Positions 28,328 through 39,050 of a DNA stretch of 64,000 nt are shown here, piece after piece. Source of the DNA: Nitzschia sp. DOCU1 (taxonomy: Eukaryota > Bacillariophyta > Bacillariophyceae > Bacillariales > Bacillariaceae); the NCBI GenBank assembly GCA_951394045.1, contig OX595997.1:868001-932000 (forward strand), in the 5' to 3' direction. The translations under genes were made by a program, and so were the position numbers. Each line of letters opens with the position of its first letter. Within the stretch, counting starts at the first letter, position 1. Below the pieces are notes generated by a model. It had not been told where the DNA came from, searched no databases, and worked only from the letters and a program-made list of their open reading frames with translations.

Positions 28328-30084
28328 ATGAAAAGACATATGTTGGCTTTGTTCTGTTTCGGCGGTTCGGTGGCTTCGTTTGTGGTCGCACCGTCGGTCA
28401 TGCTTGGACGACGGAAAACAATGACCGTCAGCCGAAAGTCTGCCAACGATTTTGACGATGCCGATCAAAAAGTGGATATTTCGAATCGCCGCGGGTTCCT
28501 TTTACAAGTAGGTGGAACTACAATGGTGTCATTTCTAGCCGGCAGTTACCCCGTTCAAGCCCGAGGACTGGTCAGCTTTCCGTGCACGACGCCCCTCCTG
28601 AACGTCTATCATATCATGAGGGCGGGAACTTCCTTGTTGGAAGAAGAAGACATCTGGTCGACGAACCCGCTGTTTTTGACGAATCGTGAAGCTGCTATCT
28701 CGGAAACTGGAATGTCACAAGTCCAAGCTGCCTGTCGGATTTTGCAAGAAGCCGATATCAATCCCAGTGTCATGAAATATTCCTTGGCAGCGTCGGCGAT
28801 GGATACCGCCATGGTGATACGGGATGAACTAAAAGTGGGGCAAAATCGATTGATTCCTGAATTCACTTTTATGGATCCTCGAGCCATTGGCAAGTGGGAT
28901 ACTATGAGTTTTGCCGAAACCTTTCCAGCTGTCGTAGCAATGGATGATATGGAGGCTGGAAAAGATGGCAAGGGTGGAAGACCCCCAGCCAACACGGATG
29001 GGACGCCGCAAGATACACTGGCGGATCAAGCGATTCGATTGCGGCAATTAATGTCGAGTAAGTTTTATGTGCGTGGTAATGTGTCGGTGGAGTACGTAAC
29101 CTCATCATGTAGCACCACTCCCTAGTTCTTGAAACCCAATTTTCAGGAGATAACATTGTGTTGATTTTTCCAGATGGCTCCGGCCCGGCATTGTTGTCTG
29201 CTATGATTGCCGGTATTCCCTATAACAAGGCACACATCTTGGAGTTTAGCCCTGGAGAAATCCGATTGAATGTCACCATGGCCAGTACGCAACAGCTCTT
29301 CAAACAGAAATTGCAGGAAGACTCCAATAGCTACGCGGCATTAGTGGAGCGAGGAAAAGTCGAGCTTCAGCGACTACGATCCCTCAAGGAGGAAGATATC
29401 GTGACCAAAAAGGACATCATGATGGAAAACGAGCGATTGGCGGTGGAAGCAGATTATGAACGAAAAACGGCTGAACGAGCGGCGCGTGAAGAAACCGATC
29501 AACAGATCCGACAGGCGAGACAACGCGAGTTGGAAGTGGCTCGGTTAGAGAGAAAAGGGATTCCGGCAGACGAAGCACGCTTGGCTGTCGAGAATGGAGA
29601 AACTGGATCTATTCCGCCTGTGCTCGTTGGTGGTGCGTTTGTGGCATGTGCTGCAGTGGCGTTGTCGACGGGCGGCCGAGAAAAGGTCGCCGGTAGTGAA
29701 TTACAAGGAGGAAATGCGACGGAAGCGGTACCACCGGTTAGAACCACTGGCCTGCCAGATATCCGGCGTATCAACTTGAATTCAAACGGCCCGTCTTCGG
29801 TTGATGAAGAGTTTTACACGGAGACCTCCGGTATTGATCGACTGACGGCACCACCCGTCGTGAACGGGGCTTCTTCGTTGTTCAGCCAGCTGGCCAAAAG
29901 CGAAGAAGAACGAAAGCAAGACGCGCGAAAAGCGATGGAGGAATATTTGGATCAAGACGACGGGGGCGAAGCCTGGTTGCGGGTAATGTCCGATATTATC
30001 GACGACGACGTGGAGGAGGATGTGTCCATCAATGGATCTGGCGATGCATCTGGGTTTGGAAAGATCAACGGAAGCAGTCTTTAG
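28328..30084 (+). CDS. gene D1: plastid-lumen histidine-phosphatase-like protein lacking catalytic His (intact copy)
   Basis: Exons 28328-29057 and 29147-30084; the 89-nt intron is GTAAGT...TTCAG; 555 residues. Targeting is layered: signal peptide (about 5-17), SVASFVVAP, an ASAFAP-like plastid motif, then a twin-arginine signal SNRRGFLLQ (R54, R55) with hydrophobic core and V-Q-A cleavage at 76-78, which points to the thylakoid lumen by the Tat route. The next domain follows the phosphoglycerate-mutase/histidine-phosphatase layout. The RHG motif reads R98-A-G, and the second SHG motif reads PDG (VLIFPDGSGPALLSAMIAGIP), so both catalytic histidines are missing. The C-terminal half has a charged coiled coil, one hydrophobic segment (IPPVLVGGAFVACAAVAL) and an acidic tail. 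It is probably a pseudoenzyme. Its stop lies 12 bp from the convergent A piece. Confidence 0.75.
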
Positions 30085-30096
30085 AGCTTAATGATA

Positions 30097-31957
30097 TCAT
30101 GTTTTCGATCTTGCTGCGTTCTCCAGTTCGGCCATTTTCGCTTCTTGCTCGGCTAGAAGAGCCTTGACACGCAACAACTCGTCCTTCAAAGCCTGTTTTT
30201 CAGCTGCTTCATTTTGTCGTTCAATATCTCTGGCTTCCTTGAGTCGCACGATCTCCAAAGCATGAGACGTCTTAGCTGAGACTTCTTCGGCCAGCTGTCG
30301 GGAGGTTTGGGCTAGTTCCTCGTCAGTATTATTGCCTAAAATGCGCTCAAAATCATCAAATTTCGCTAGGAGGTTGCGCCGAGCCCTGTCGTCGTGCAAA
30401 TTCTGGAAAAAGGCGCCCACGTTGGGTTGCTGGAACTTGGCCCTTTCTTCTTTGAGTTCCTGCTCGATTCGTAGCTTCTCATTCCTACGGCGTTCTTGTT
30501 CCAGTTCGTGGACATGAAAGATGTTGGAGGCAATTAGTTGTGCGTGCGCTTCGTCGCGTTCAGCCATGACATTGACGAGCGCTTCGTGCATGGCTACCTG
30601 CATCTGATCCGAAACTGACGGTGGGAGGAGGGGTTGATACAGCTGAGTATTGATAGACGGAGGAGGTACAATCTCTTTGGGGACAAGGATTCGGGGGTGG
30701 CCTTGGGGTGGCATTATCCTCTCTGCGGTGTCTGCCCTCAACAGTTCAGTGGAGCAAGCCGCCAGCAGGCTAAAGATCTTCTGAGGGCGCTCGACGGTGA
30801 GGCATTCGCCCTCTGGATTACCAGACGAAAGTGGCCCCGCTGATTGCGTCGCGGTTGCATTTAGCCCATTTTGGTCACTGTTGTTGCTCCCCGCGATCTC
30901 CGGCTCAGAGGTACTAACATCTTTGGTCGAAGCATTGATGCCAAGAAGTTCGGAAATTTCTAAGAGCGTTTCGATCGGTAGAGGACACTGCAGTAATGAA
31001 TTCAAGAACCATTCAATTATCTCGGCTGCAAATTTGTTAGTCTAGTCGCAAAGAAAGAAGTCACCAAGAGATGAGTTTTGCCTACCTTGGTATCCCCTGG
31101 ACTTTTCAAGGGTGGATGTCGAAATATCTTGATCGAAAAAGCCTCCAAGAGCACGCCCAGTACTCAGAACATTCTCCACTAAATTGAAAGAATCTTGCTC
31201 ACCATTATCCTGGTTCGTGAAGTGTTCACGAGAGAGCTGCGGCAAAATTTGGGCCATACTCTGGGAAACACCGCAATGGAGATGCATCACTTCGTAGAAG
31301 CCACGCGTGCGTTCAACAACGATCTGACCTTCGATAATACCACTTCTCCGCGTTTTGATGTTAAAAAGAACACCCCTATCACTCTCTGGGTTGTATGCGT
31401 CAGGATCGTCGACCGGCGTATCGCCTTGACGCGAAGTTGCTCAGTGCAGAGAAATCGCCAGTCTACGAAGTTTTGTTTATCGGCTTGACAGACACAAACC
31501 AGTTTCCCTCAAACACTTTCAAAGGAACGCTCGGCAACGTTGATGTACCGACAGACGGAGGGAGACCAGTGGCATGCACCCCCTTGAGCGTTATGGCTGT
31601 GTCATCGAATAGTGGGTCACTCGATGTTCCCTGTCGGCGCTTCCTGAAGTTGAAGCGCGAGCTGACTCCCATGCCACGGGGCTCTGGATTGGTCTCACGA
31701 TGAATCATCCATGCTATTCTGTCGTACGCTCCGAACCGCCGCACCGATAGCGCGGAAGCGGCTTCGTTTACTTTCATCGCCTGTGCTCATTTCCGCTGAG
31801 TCGTCCACCAAAGGTGTTTCGGTCTGGGATTCACCCTCTGCGGGGCATGGAATCTTGGCGCCGCACATTTCGTAACTTGGTTCCACGTTGCCGCCTGTCG
31901 GGGCAGAGTTTGTAAATGTGCAAGCACTGCAAGTCCAGAAAGAGACCGGACCGGCAT
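30097..31957 (-). pseudogene. A1: 3' fragment of the bridge-like lipid-transfer gene
   Basis: Copy of the last two exons of the gene at 46183-53400, starting abruptly at the NZF zinc finger. The final exon (302 codons) and its intron are intact. In the penultimate exon a one-base insertion near 31697 brings a TGA right after the MDDSS codons, and a TGC-to-TAC change near 31873 replaces a zinc-binding Cys by Tyr. There is no chorein domain and no start codon of its own. At 31957 the sequence switches to the leader of gene B2. It could give rise to a short C-terminal product only if a promoter was gained. Confidence 0.8.
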
Positions 31958-32146
31958 AAAGAAGAGAGGTGTTTCAGATTGATATTCATTCATCATCCCA
32001 AGATGAATCTTCGGATGAATCAATGTATTATGGCACGCGCGCAGATATTAAACGGGCCAACGGCGAGGTACGCACGGACACGGGGCGGCCCTCCATCCTG
32101 TCATAAACCACCCCTTCAAAACCAGAAGACGACTCTAACCACCACC

Positions 32147-32809
32147 ATGAGGTTTACCTCTCCTCGCACCCGCGACAAGGCCTCGACTTGTCAGAGAAAG
32201 ATATTATATATATGTCCTTCCCAATCGATGAGTACAAGCTCTCTCGATCGTTCCCCGGTTTCTACGACAAGCCGCGGATCTTCCAAAGGCAAGAAAGTTA
32301 CATTTCGAATCTCCCGATATTCCTTCATTGAACCTCCCTCCGCCCAAGAACCTGAGGTCGAACCTTCGGAACTATTCTACACGAAAGAGGAGCTCGAACA
32401 AATACTTTTGGAAAACCAGGCGATTATCAGATGTATACAACACGATGGCTACACCTTGTGCCACCAAGAAGAAGATGTTTCCAGCCCAGTACGAGGCCTT
32501 GAAGATCACACACACGATGGTTGCCGCCGGCGGTTCTGGAATCAGAAGAATGCGCTAGGAGCAGTTTTAAATGAGCAAGATAGACAAAGAAGCGAAGGAA
32601 TATACAATCCCGAGGCATTGGCACAAATTTATTCTCTATTCACGGCTTGTTGTCGACTGGAAGCAAGTCTTACTGGATCCAAAGATGAGCGGATTGCCCA
32701 AAAAGCATTCGAAGACGACACGAAGGATTCTTCGTTTTCTTCTCTTCCAAATGAGGGCATTCACGAAGACGCACAGATCTTCAAAATCCCCTCATCGCCA
32801 GCAAGATAG
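32147..32809 (+). CDS. gene B2: small polar protein with KVTF motif
   Basis: 220 codons from ATG 32147. The frame is open further upstream, but that part runs into antisense of fragment A1 and is chimeric. Same motifs as B1 with an extra EE in the LCHQEEDV stretch; it ends at TAG where B1 continues. Unlike the neighbouring D and A copies, this gene is undamaged in every unit. Confidence 0.7.
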   Translation: MRFTSPRTRDKASTCQRKILYICPSQSMSTSSLDRSPVSTTSRGSSKGKKVTFRISRYSFIEPPSAQEPEVEPSELFYTKEELEQILLENQAIIRCIQHDGYTLCHQEEDVSSPVRGLEDHTHDGCRRRFWNQKNALGAVLNEQDRQRSEGIYNPEALAQIYSLFTACCRLEASLTGSKDERIAQKAFEDDTKDSSFSSLPNEGIHEDAQIFKIPSSPAR

Positions 32810-33688
32810 CCGTTTGGGGGATGCATGAGGCAAGTGTTTTGACTCGAAAAATGCCGTGGGACTTCCATTCCCATTAGTAGTAAGCTGGTATCAATATCTG
32901 TGCTGGCTTCGAAGGTAAAGATGCTTGCTAGCTATAACTATGCTAACCATAATGTAATAATAGATTGCTGATACAATTTTTAGAACTTCAGCGTCGAGTC
33001 TGTCATCGTGGTGAGGAGCTGATAGTAGTTACAAGACCAACTTCAAATTCTTCCAACATCCACACTTTGAACAAGGGCGAAGAATTCCCAACTTCGGATT
33101 ATTGTGGTGGTGAATCAATAATTCCCGTTGACCAAAAAGGGTATTCCAAAGATTCACAAGCACGCGACATCGCGAGTAGACCGAGAACGTTCCAGCATCA
33201 CTACTGAACAGGAAAACGAATTGGTGGTTGCGGCTATGAATATATATCGAATCATCTCTATTGCCCCTACAAGGCGAACTCCGTGCTACTTATGAATTAC
33301 GAGTACAATTGTTGCTGGTCTTCGCGTTATTTCCTTCATTTACGCATCGTCTCATGAATCTTGCCGAAAAGATCTCATTTTGGTCGGTCGCCATGCTCGC
33401 TATCTCGCCGCCGCACGCATTTTCGACGGCATAAGTTACCGTAGTTCGAAGGAGGTTAAATTAGTATCGGTAGTCGTGTCACAGGATTGACCCGCGGCGC
33501 CCAATCACCGTCACCGCCACCACAGCTGCAGTAGTCGACCCCTCCGACCACGGATGTGAATCAATCGAATCCAACGAAGAACAGGGATCTTTTTGAAGCA
33601 CGCTAAACATTTTTTCATTGGCATACTTCTCGAAGGAGAAGTGAATGTCTATGTTGAAGGCAACATCCTCTTATGCGTATTCGATAAT
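32810..33688. other. spacer of array unit 2
   Basis: About 880 bp between B2 and D2 without a supported gene. It is the undisrupted version of the site where unit 1 carries the Cryptons (around 33540-33575). Confidence 0.5.
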
Positions 33689-35446
33689 ATGAAAAGACAT
33701 TTGTTGGCTTTGTTCTGTTTAGGCGGTTCGGTGGCTTCGTTTGTGGTCGCACCGTCGGTCATGCTTGGACGACGGAAAACAATGACCGTCAGCTGAAAGT
33801 CTGCCAACGATTTTGACGATGCCGATCAAAAAGTGGATATTTCGAATCGCCGCGGGTTCCTTTTACAAGTAGGTGGAACTACAATGGTGTCATTTCTAGT
33901 CGGTAGTTGCACCGTTCAAGCCCGAGGACTGGTCAGCTTTCCGTGCACGACGCCCCTCCTGGACGTCTATCATATCATGATGGGGGGGAACTTCCTTGTT
34001 GGAAGAAGAAGCCATCTGGTCGACGAACCCGCTGTTTTTGACGAATCGTGAAGCTGCTATCTCGGAAACTGGAATGTCACAAGTCCAAGCTGCCTGTCGG
34101 ATTTTGCAAGAAGCCGATATCAATCCCAGTGTCATGAAATATTCCTTGGCAGCGTCGGCGATGGATACCGCCATGGTGATACGGGATGAACTAAAAGTGG
34201 GGCAAAATCGATTGATTCCTGAATTCACTTTTATGGATCCTCGAGCCATTGGCAAGTGGGATACTATGAGTTTTGCCGAAACCTTTCCAGCTGTCGTAGC
34301 AATGGATGATATGGAGGCTGGAAAAGATGGCAAGGGTGGAAGACCCCCAGCCAACACGGATGGGACGCCGCAAGATACACTGGCGGATCAAGCGATTCGA
34401 TTGCGGCAATTAATGTCGAGTAAGTTTTATGTGCGTGGTAATGTGTCGGTGGAGTACGTAACCTCATCATGTAGCACCACTCCCTAGTTCTTGAAACCCA
34501 ATTTTCAGGAGATAACATTGTGTTGATTTTTCCAGATGGCTCCGGCCCGGCATTGTTGTCTGCTATGATTGCCGGTATTCCCTATAACAAGGCACACATC
34601 TTGGAGTTTAGCCCTGGAGAAATCCGATTGAATGTCACCATGGCCAGTACGCAACAGCTCTTCAAACAGAAATTGCAGGAAGACTCCAATAGCTACGCGG
34701 CATTAGTGGAGCGAGGAAAAGTCGAGCTTCAGCGACTACGATCCCTCAAGGAGGAAGATATCGTGACCAAAAAGGACATCATGATGGAAAACGAGCGATT
34801 GGCGGTGGAAGCAGATTATGAACGAAAAACGGCTGAACGAGCGGCGCGTGAAGAAACCGATCAACAGATCCGACAGGCGAGACAACGCGAGTTGGAAGTG
34901 GCTCGGTTAGAGAGAAAAGGGATTCCGGCAGACGAAGCACGCTTGGCTGTCGAGAATGGAGAAACTGGATCTATTCCGCCTGTGCTCGTTGGTGGTGCGT
35001 TTGTGGCATGTGCTGCAGTGGCGTTGTCGACGGGCGGCCGAGAAAAGGTCGCCGGTAGTGAATTACAAGGAGGAAATGCGACGGAAGCGGTACCACCGGT
35101 TAGAACCACTGGCCTGCCAGATATCCGGCGTATCAACTTGAATTCAAACGGCCCGTCTTCGGTTGATGAAGAGTTTTACACGGAGACCTCCGGTATTGAT
35201 CGACTGACGGCACCACCCGTCGTGAACGGGGCTTCTTCGTTGTTCAGCCAGCTGGCCAAAAGCGAAGAAGAACGAAAGCAAGACGCGCGAAAAGCGATGG
35301 AGGAATATTTGGATCAAGACGACGGGGGCGAAGCCTGGTTGCGGGTAATGTCCGATATTATCGACGACGACGTGGAGGAGGATGTGTCCATCAATGGATC
35401 TGGCGATGCATCTGGGTTTGGAAAGATCAACGGAAGCAGTCTTTAG
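33689..35446 (+). pseudogene. D2: broken copy of the lumenal histidine-phosphatase-like gene
   Basis: Same start and intron as D1 but with a CGA-to-TGA stop at 33794-33796, 36 codons in, and a one-base insertion in a G run near 33984-33990, exactly at the RAG site. The rest of the frame, including exon 2, is unchanged. As written it cannot give the targeted protein. Confidence 0.8.
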
Positions 35447-35458
35447 AGCTTAATGATA

Positions 35459-37319
35459 TCATGTTTTCGATCTTGCTGCGTTCTCCAGTTCGGCCATTTT
35501 CGCTTCTTGCTCGGCTAGAAGAGCCTTGACACGCAACAACTCGTCCTTCAAAGCCTGTTTTTCAGCTGCTTCATTTTGTCGTTCAATATCTCTGGCTTCC
35601 TTGAGTCGCACGATCTCCAAAGCATGAGACGTCTTAGCTGAGACTTCTTCGGCCAGCTGTCGGGAGGTTTGGGCTAGTTCCTCGTCAGTATTATTGCCTA
35701 AAATGCGCTCAAAATCATCAAATTTCGCTAGGAGGTTGCGCCGAGCCCTGTCGTCGTGCAAATTCTGGAAAAAGGCGCCCACGTTGGGTTGCTGGAACTT
35801 GGCCCTTTCTTCTTTGAGTTCCTGCTCGATTCGTAGCTTCTCATTCCTACGGCGTTCTTGTTCCAGTTCGTGGACATGAAAGATGTTGGAGGCAATTAGT
35901 TGTGCGTGCGCTTCGTCGCGTTCAGCCATGACATTGACGAGCGCTTCGTGCATGGCTACCTGCATCTGATCCGAAACTGACGGTGGGAGGAGGGGTTGAT
36001 ACAGCTGAGTATTGATAGACGGAGGAGGTACAATCTCTTTGGGGACAAGGATTCGGGGGTGGCCTTGGGGTGGCATTATCCTCTCTGCGGTGTCTGCCCT
36101 CAACAGTTCAGTGGAGCAAGCCGCCAGCAGGCTAAAGATCTTCTGAGGGCGCTCGACGGTGAGGCATTCGCCCTCTGGATTACCAGACGAAAGTGGCCCC
36201 GCTGATTGCGTCGCGGTTGCATTTAGCCCATTTTGGTCACTGTTGTTGCTCCCCGCGATCTCCGGCTCAGAGGTACTAACATCTTTGGTCGAAGCATTGA
36301 TGCCAAGAAGTTCGGAAATTTCTAAGAGCGTTTCGATCGGTAGAGGACACTGCAGTAATGAATTCAAGAACCATTCAATTATCTCGGCTGCAAATTTGTT
36401 AGTCTAGTCGCAAAGAAAGAAGTCACCAAGAGATGAGTTTTGCCTACCTTGGTATCCCCTGGACTTTTCAAGGGTGGATGTCGAAATATCTTGATCGAAA
36501 AAGCCTCCAAGAGCACGCCCAGTACTCAGAACATTCTCCACTAAATTGAAAGAATCTTGCTCACCATTATCCTGGTTCGTGAAGTGTTCACGAGAGAGCT
36601 GCGGCAAAATTTGGGCCATACTCTGGGAAACACCGCAATGGAGATGCATCACTTCGTAGAAGCCACGCGTGCGTTCAACAACGATCTGACCTTCGATAAT
36701 ACCACTTCTCCGCGTTTTGATGTTAAAAAGAACACCCCTATCACTCTCTGGGTTGTATGCGTCAGGATCGTCGACCGGCGTATCGCCTTGACGCGAAGTT
36801 GCTCAGTGCAGAGAAATCGCCAGTCTACGAAGTTTTGTTTATCGGCTTGACAGACACAAACCAGTTTCCCTCAAACACTTTCAAAGGAACGCTCGGCAAC
36901 GTTGATGTACCGACAGACGGAGGGAGACCAGTGGCATGCACCCCCTTGAGCGTTATGGCTGTGTCATCGAATAGTGGGTCACTCGATGTTCCCTGTCGGC
37001 GCTTCCTGAAGTTGAAGCGCGAGCTGACTCCCATGCCACGGGGCTCTGGATTGGTCTCACGATGAATCATCCATGCTATTCTGTCGTACGCTCCGAACCG
37101 CCGCACCGATAGCGCGGAAGCGGCTTCGTTTACTTTCATCGCCTGTGCTCATTTCCGCTGAGTCGTCCACCAAAGGTGTTTCGGTCTGGGATTCACCCTC
37201 TGCGGGGCATGGAATCTTGGCGCCGCACATTTCGTAACTTGGTTCCACGTTGCCGCCTGTCGGGGCAGAGTTTGTAAATGTGCAAGCACTGCAAGTCCAG
37301 AAAGAGACCGGACCGGCAT
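35459..37319 (-). pseudogene. A2: 3' fragment of the lipid-transfer gene
   Basis: Copy of A1 with the same insertion (near 37059) and the same Cys-to-Tyr change, so the two defects preceded the amplification. Confidence 0.8.
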
Positions 37320-37508
37320 AAAGAAGAGAGGTGTTTCAGATTGATATTCATTCATCATCCCAAGATGAATCTTCGGATGAATCAATGTATTATGGCACGC
37401 GCGCAGATATTAAACGGGCCAACGGCGAGGTACGCACGGACACGGGGCGGCCCTCCATCCTGTCATAAACCACCCCTTCAAAACCAGAAGACGACTCTAA
37501 CCACCACC

Positions 37509-38171
37509 ATGAGGTTTACCTCTCCTCGCACCCGCGACAAGGCCTCGACTTGTCAGAGAAAGATATTATATATATGTCCTTCCCAATCGATGAGTACAAG
37601 CTCTCTCGATCGTTCCCCGGTTTCTACGACAAGCCGCGGATCTTCCAAAGGCAAGAAAGTTACATTTCGAATCTCCCGATATTCCTTCATTGAACCTCCC
37701 TCCGCCCAAGAACCTGAGGTCGAACCTTCGGAACTATTCTACACGAAAGAGGAGCTCGAACAAATACTTTTGGAAAACCAGGCGATTATCAGATGTATAC
37801 AACACGATGGCTACACCTTGTGCCACCAAGAAGAAGATGTTTCCAGCCCAGTACGAGGCCTTGAAGATCACACACACGATGGTTGCCGCCGGCGGTTCTG
37901 GAATCAGAAGAATGCGCTAGGAGCAGTTTTAAATGAGCAAGATAGACAAAGAAGCGAAGGAATATACAATCCCGAGGCATTGGCACAAATTTATTCTCTA
38001 TTCACGGCTTGTTGTCGACTGGAAGCAAGTCTTACTGGATCCAAAGATGAGCGGATTGCCCAAAAAGCATTCGAAGACGACACGAAGGATTCTTCGTTTT
38101 CTTCTCTTCCAAATGAGGGCATTCACGAAGACGCACAGATCTTCAAAATCCCCTCATCGCCAGCAAGATAG
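37509..38171 (+). CDS. gene B3: small polar protein with KVTF motif
   Basis: 220 codons; protein identical to B2. Confidence 0.7.
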   Translation: MRFTSPRTRDKASTCQRKILYICPSQSMSTSSLDRSPVSTTSRGSSKGKKVTFRISRYSFIEPPSAQEPEVEPSELFYTKEELEQILLENQAIIRCIQHDGYTLCHQEEDVSSPVRGLEDHTHDGCRRRFWNQKNALGAVLNEQDRQRSEGIYNPEALAQIYSLFTACCRLEASLTGSKDERIAQKAFEDDTKDSSFSSLPNEGIHEDAQIFKIPSSPAR

Positions 38172-39050
38172 CCGTTTGGGGGATGCATGAGGCAAGTGTT
38201 TTGACTCGAAAAATGCCGTGGGACTTCCATTCCCATTAGTAGTAAGCTGGTATCAATATCTGTGCTGGCTTCGAAGGTAAAGATGCTTGCTAGCTATAAC
38301 TATGCTAACCATAATGTAATAATAGATTGCTGATACAATTTTTAGAACTTCAGCGTCGAGTCTGTCATCGTGGTGAGGAGCTGATAGTAGTTACAAGACC
38401 AACTTCAAATTCTTCCAACATCCACACTTTGAACAAGGGCGAAGAATTCCCAACTTCGGATTATTGTGGTGGTGAATCAATAATTCCCGTTGACCAAAAA
38501 GGGTATTCCAAAGATTCACAAGCACGCGACATCGCGAGTAGACCGAGAACGTTCCAGCATCACTACTGAACAGGAAAACGAATTGGTGGTTGCGGCTATG
38601 AATATATATCGAATCATCTCTATTGCCCCTACAAGGCGAACTCCGTGCTACTTATGAATTACGAGTACAATTGTTGCTGGTCTTCGCGTTATTTCCTTCA
38701 TTTACGCATCGTCTCATGAATCTTGCCGAAAAGATCTCATTTTGGTCGGTCGCCATGCTCGCTATCTCGCCGCCGCACGCATTTTCGACGGCATAAGTTA
38801 CCGTAGTTCGAAGGAGGTTAAATTAGTATCGGTAGTCGTGTCACAGGATTGACCCGCGGCGCCCAATCACCGTCACCGCCACCACAGCTGCAGTAGTCGA
38901 CCCCTCCGACCACGGATGTGAATCAATCGAATCCAACGAAGAACAGGGATCTTTTTGAAGCACGCTAAACATTTTTTCATTGGCATACTTCTCGAAGGAG
39001 AAGTGAATGTCTATGTTGAAGGCAACATCCTCTTATGCGTATTCGATAAT
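38172..39050. other. spacer of array unit 3
   Basis: Copy of 32810-33688; no supported gene. Confidence 0.5.

Larger units (their letters stand above)
20337..31957. repeat. segmental tandem array unit 1 (diverged, carries two Cryptons)
   Basis: Same gene order as units 2-4: gene B, spacer, gene D, 3' piece of lipid-transfer gene A. The B part is diverged (roughly 85 percent at protein level by eye), while from about 28680 to 31957 the sequence looks identical to units 2 and 3. A 6,282-bp insertion (two Crypton copies) lies between B and D. The left edge is approximate. Confidence 0.75.
31958..37319. repeat. segmental tandem array unit 2 (5,362 bp)
   Basis: Contains B2, D2 and A2 in the order and orientation of the other units. 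Translations of its frames equal those of unit 3, and sampled stretches of DNA read the same. Confidence 0.9.

Noticed and set aside
30097..31005. 302-codon frame as an independent coiled-coil gene, copied four times
   Set aside because: It has no ATG start, a consensus acceptor precedes it, and in the intact copy it splices in frame onto the lipid-transfer exon.
31916..32146. In-frame extension upstream of gene B2 (and B3, B4)
   Set aside because: It crosses the duplication joint into antisense of fragment A1; B1 has no such extension and the MRFTSP start is shared by all.
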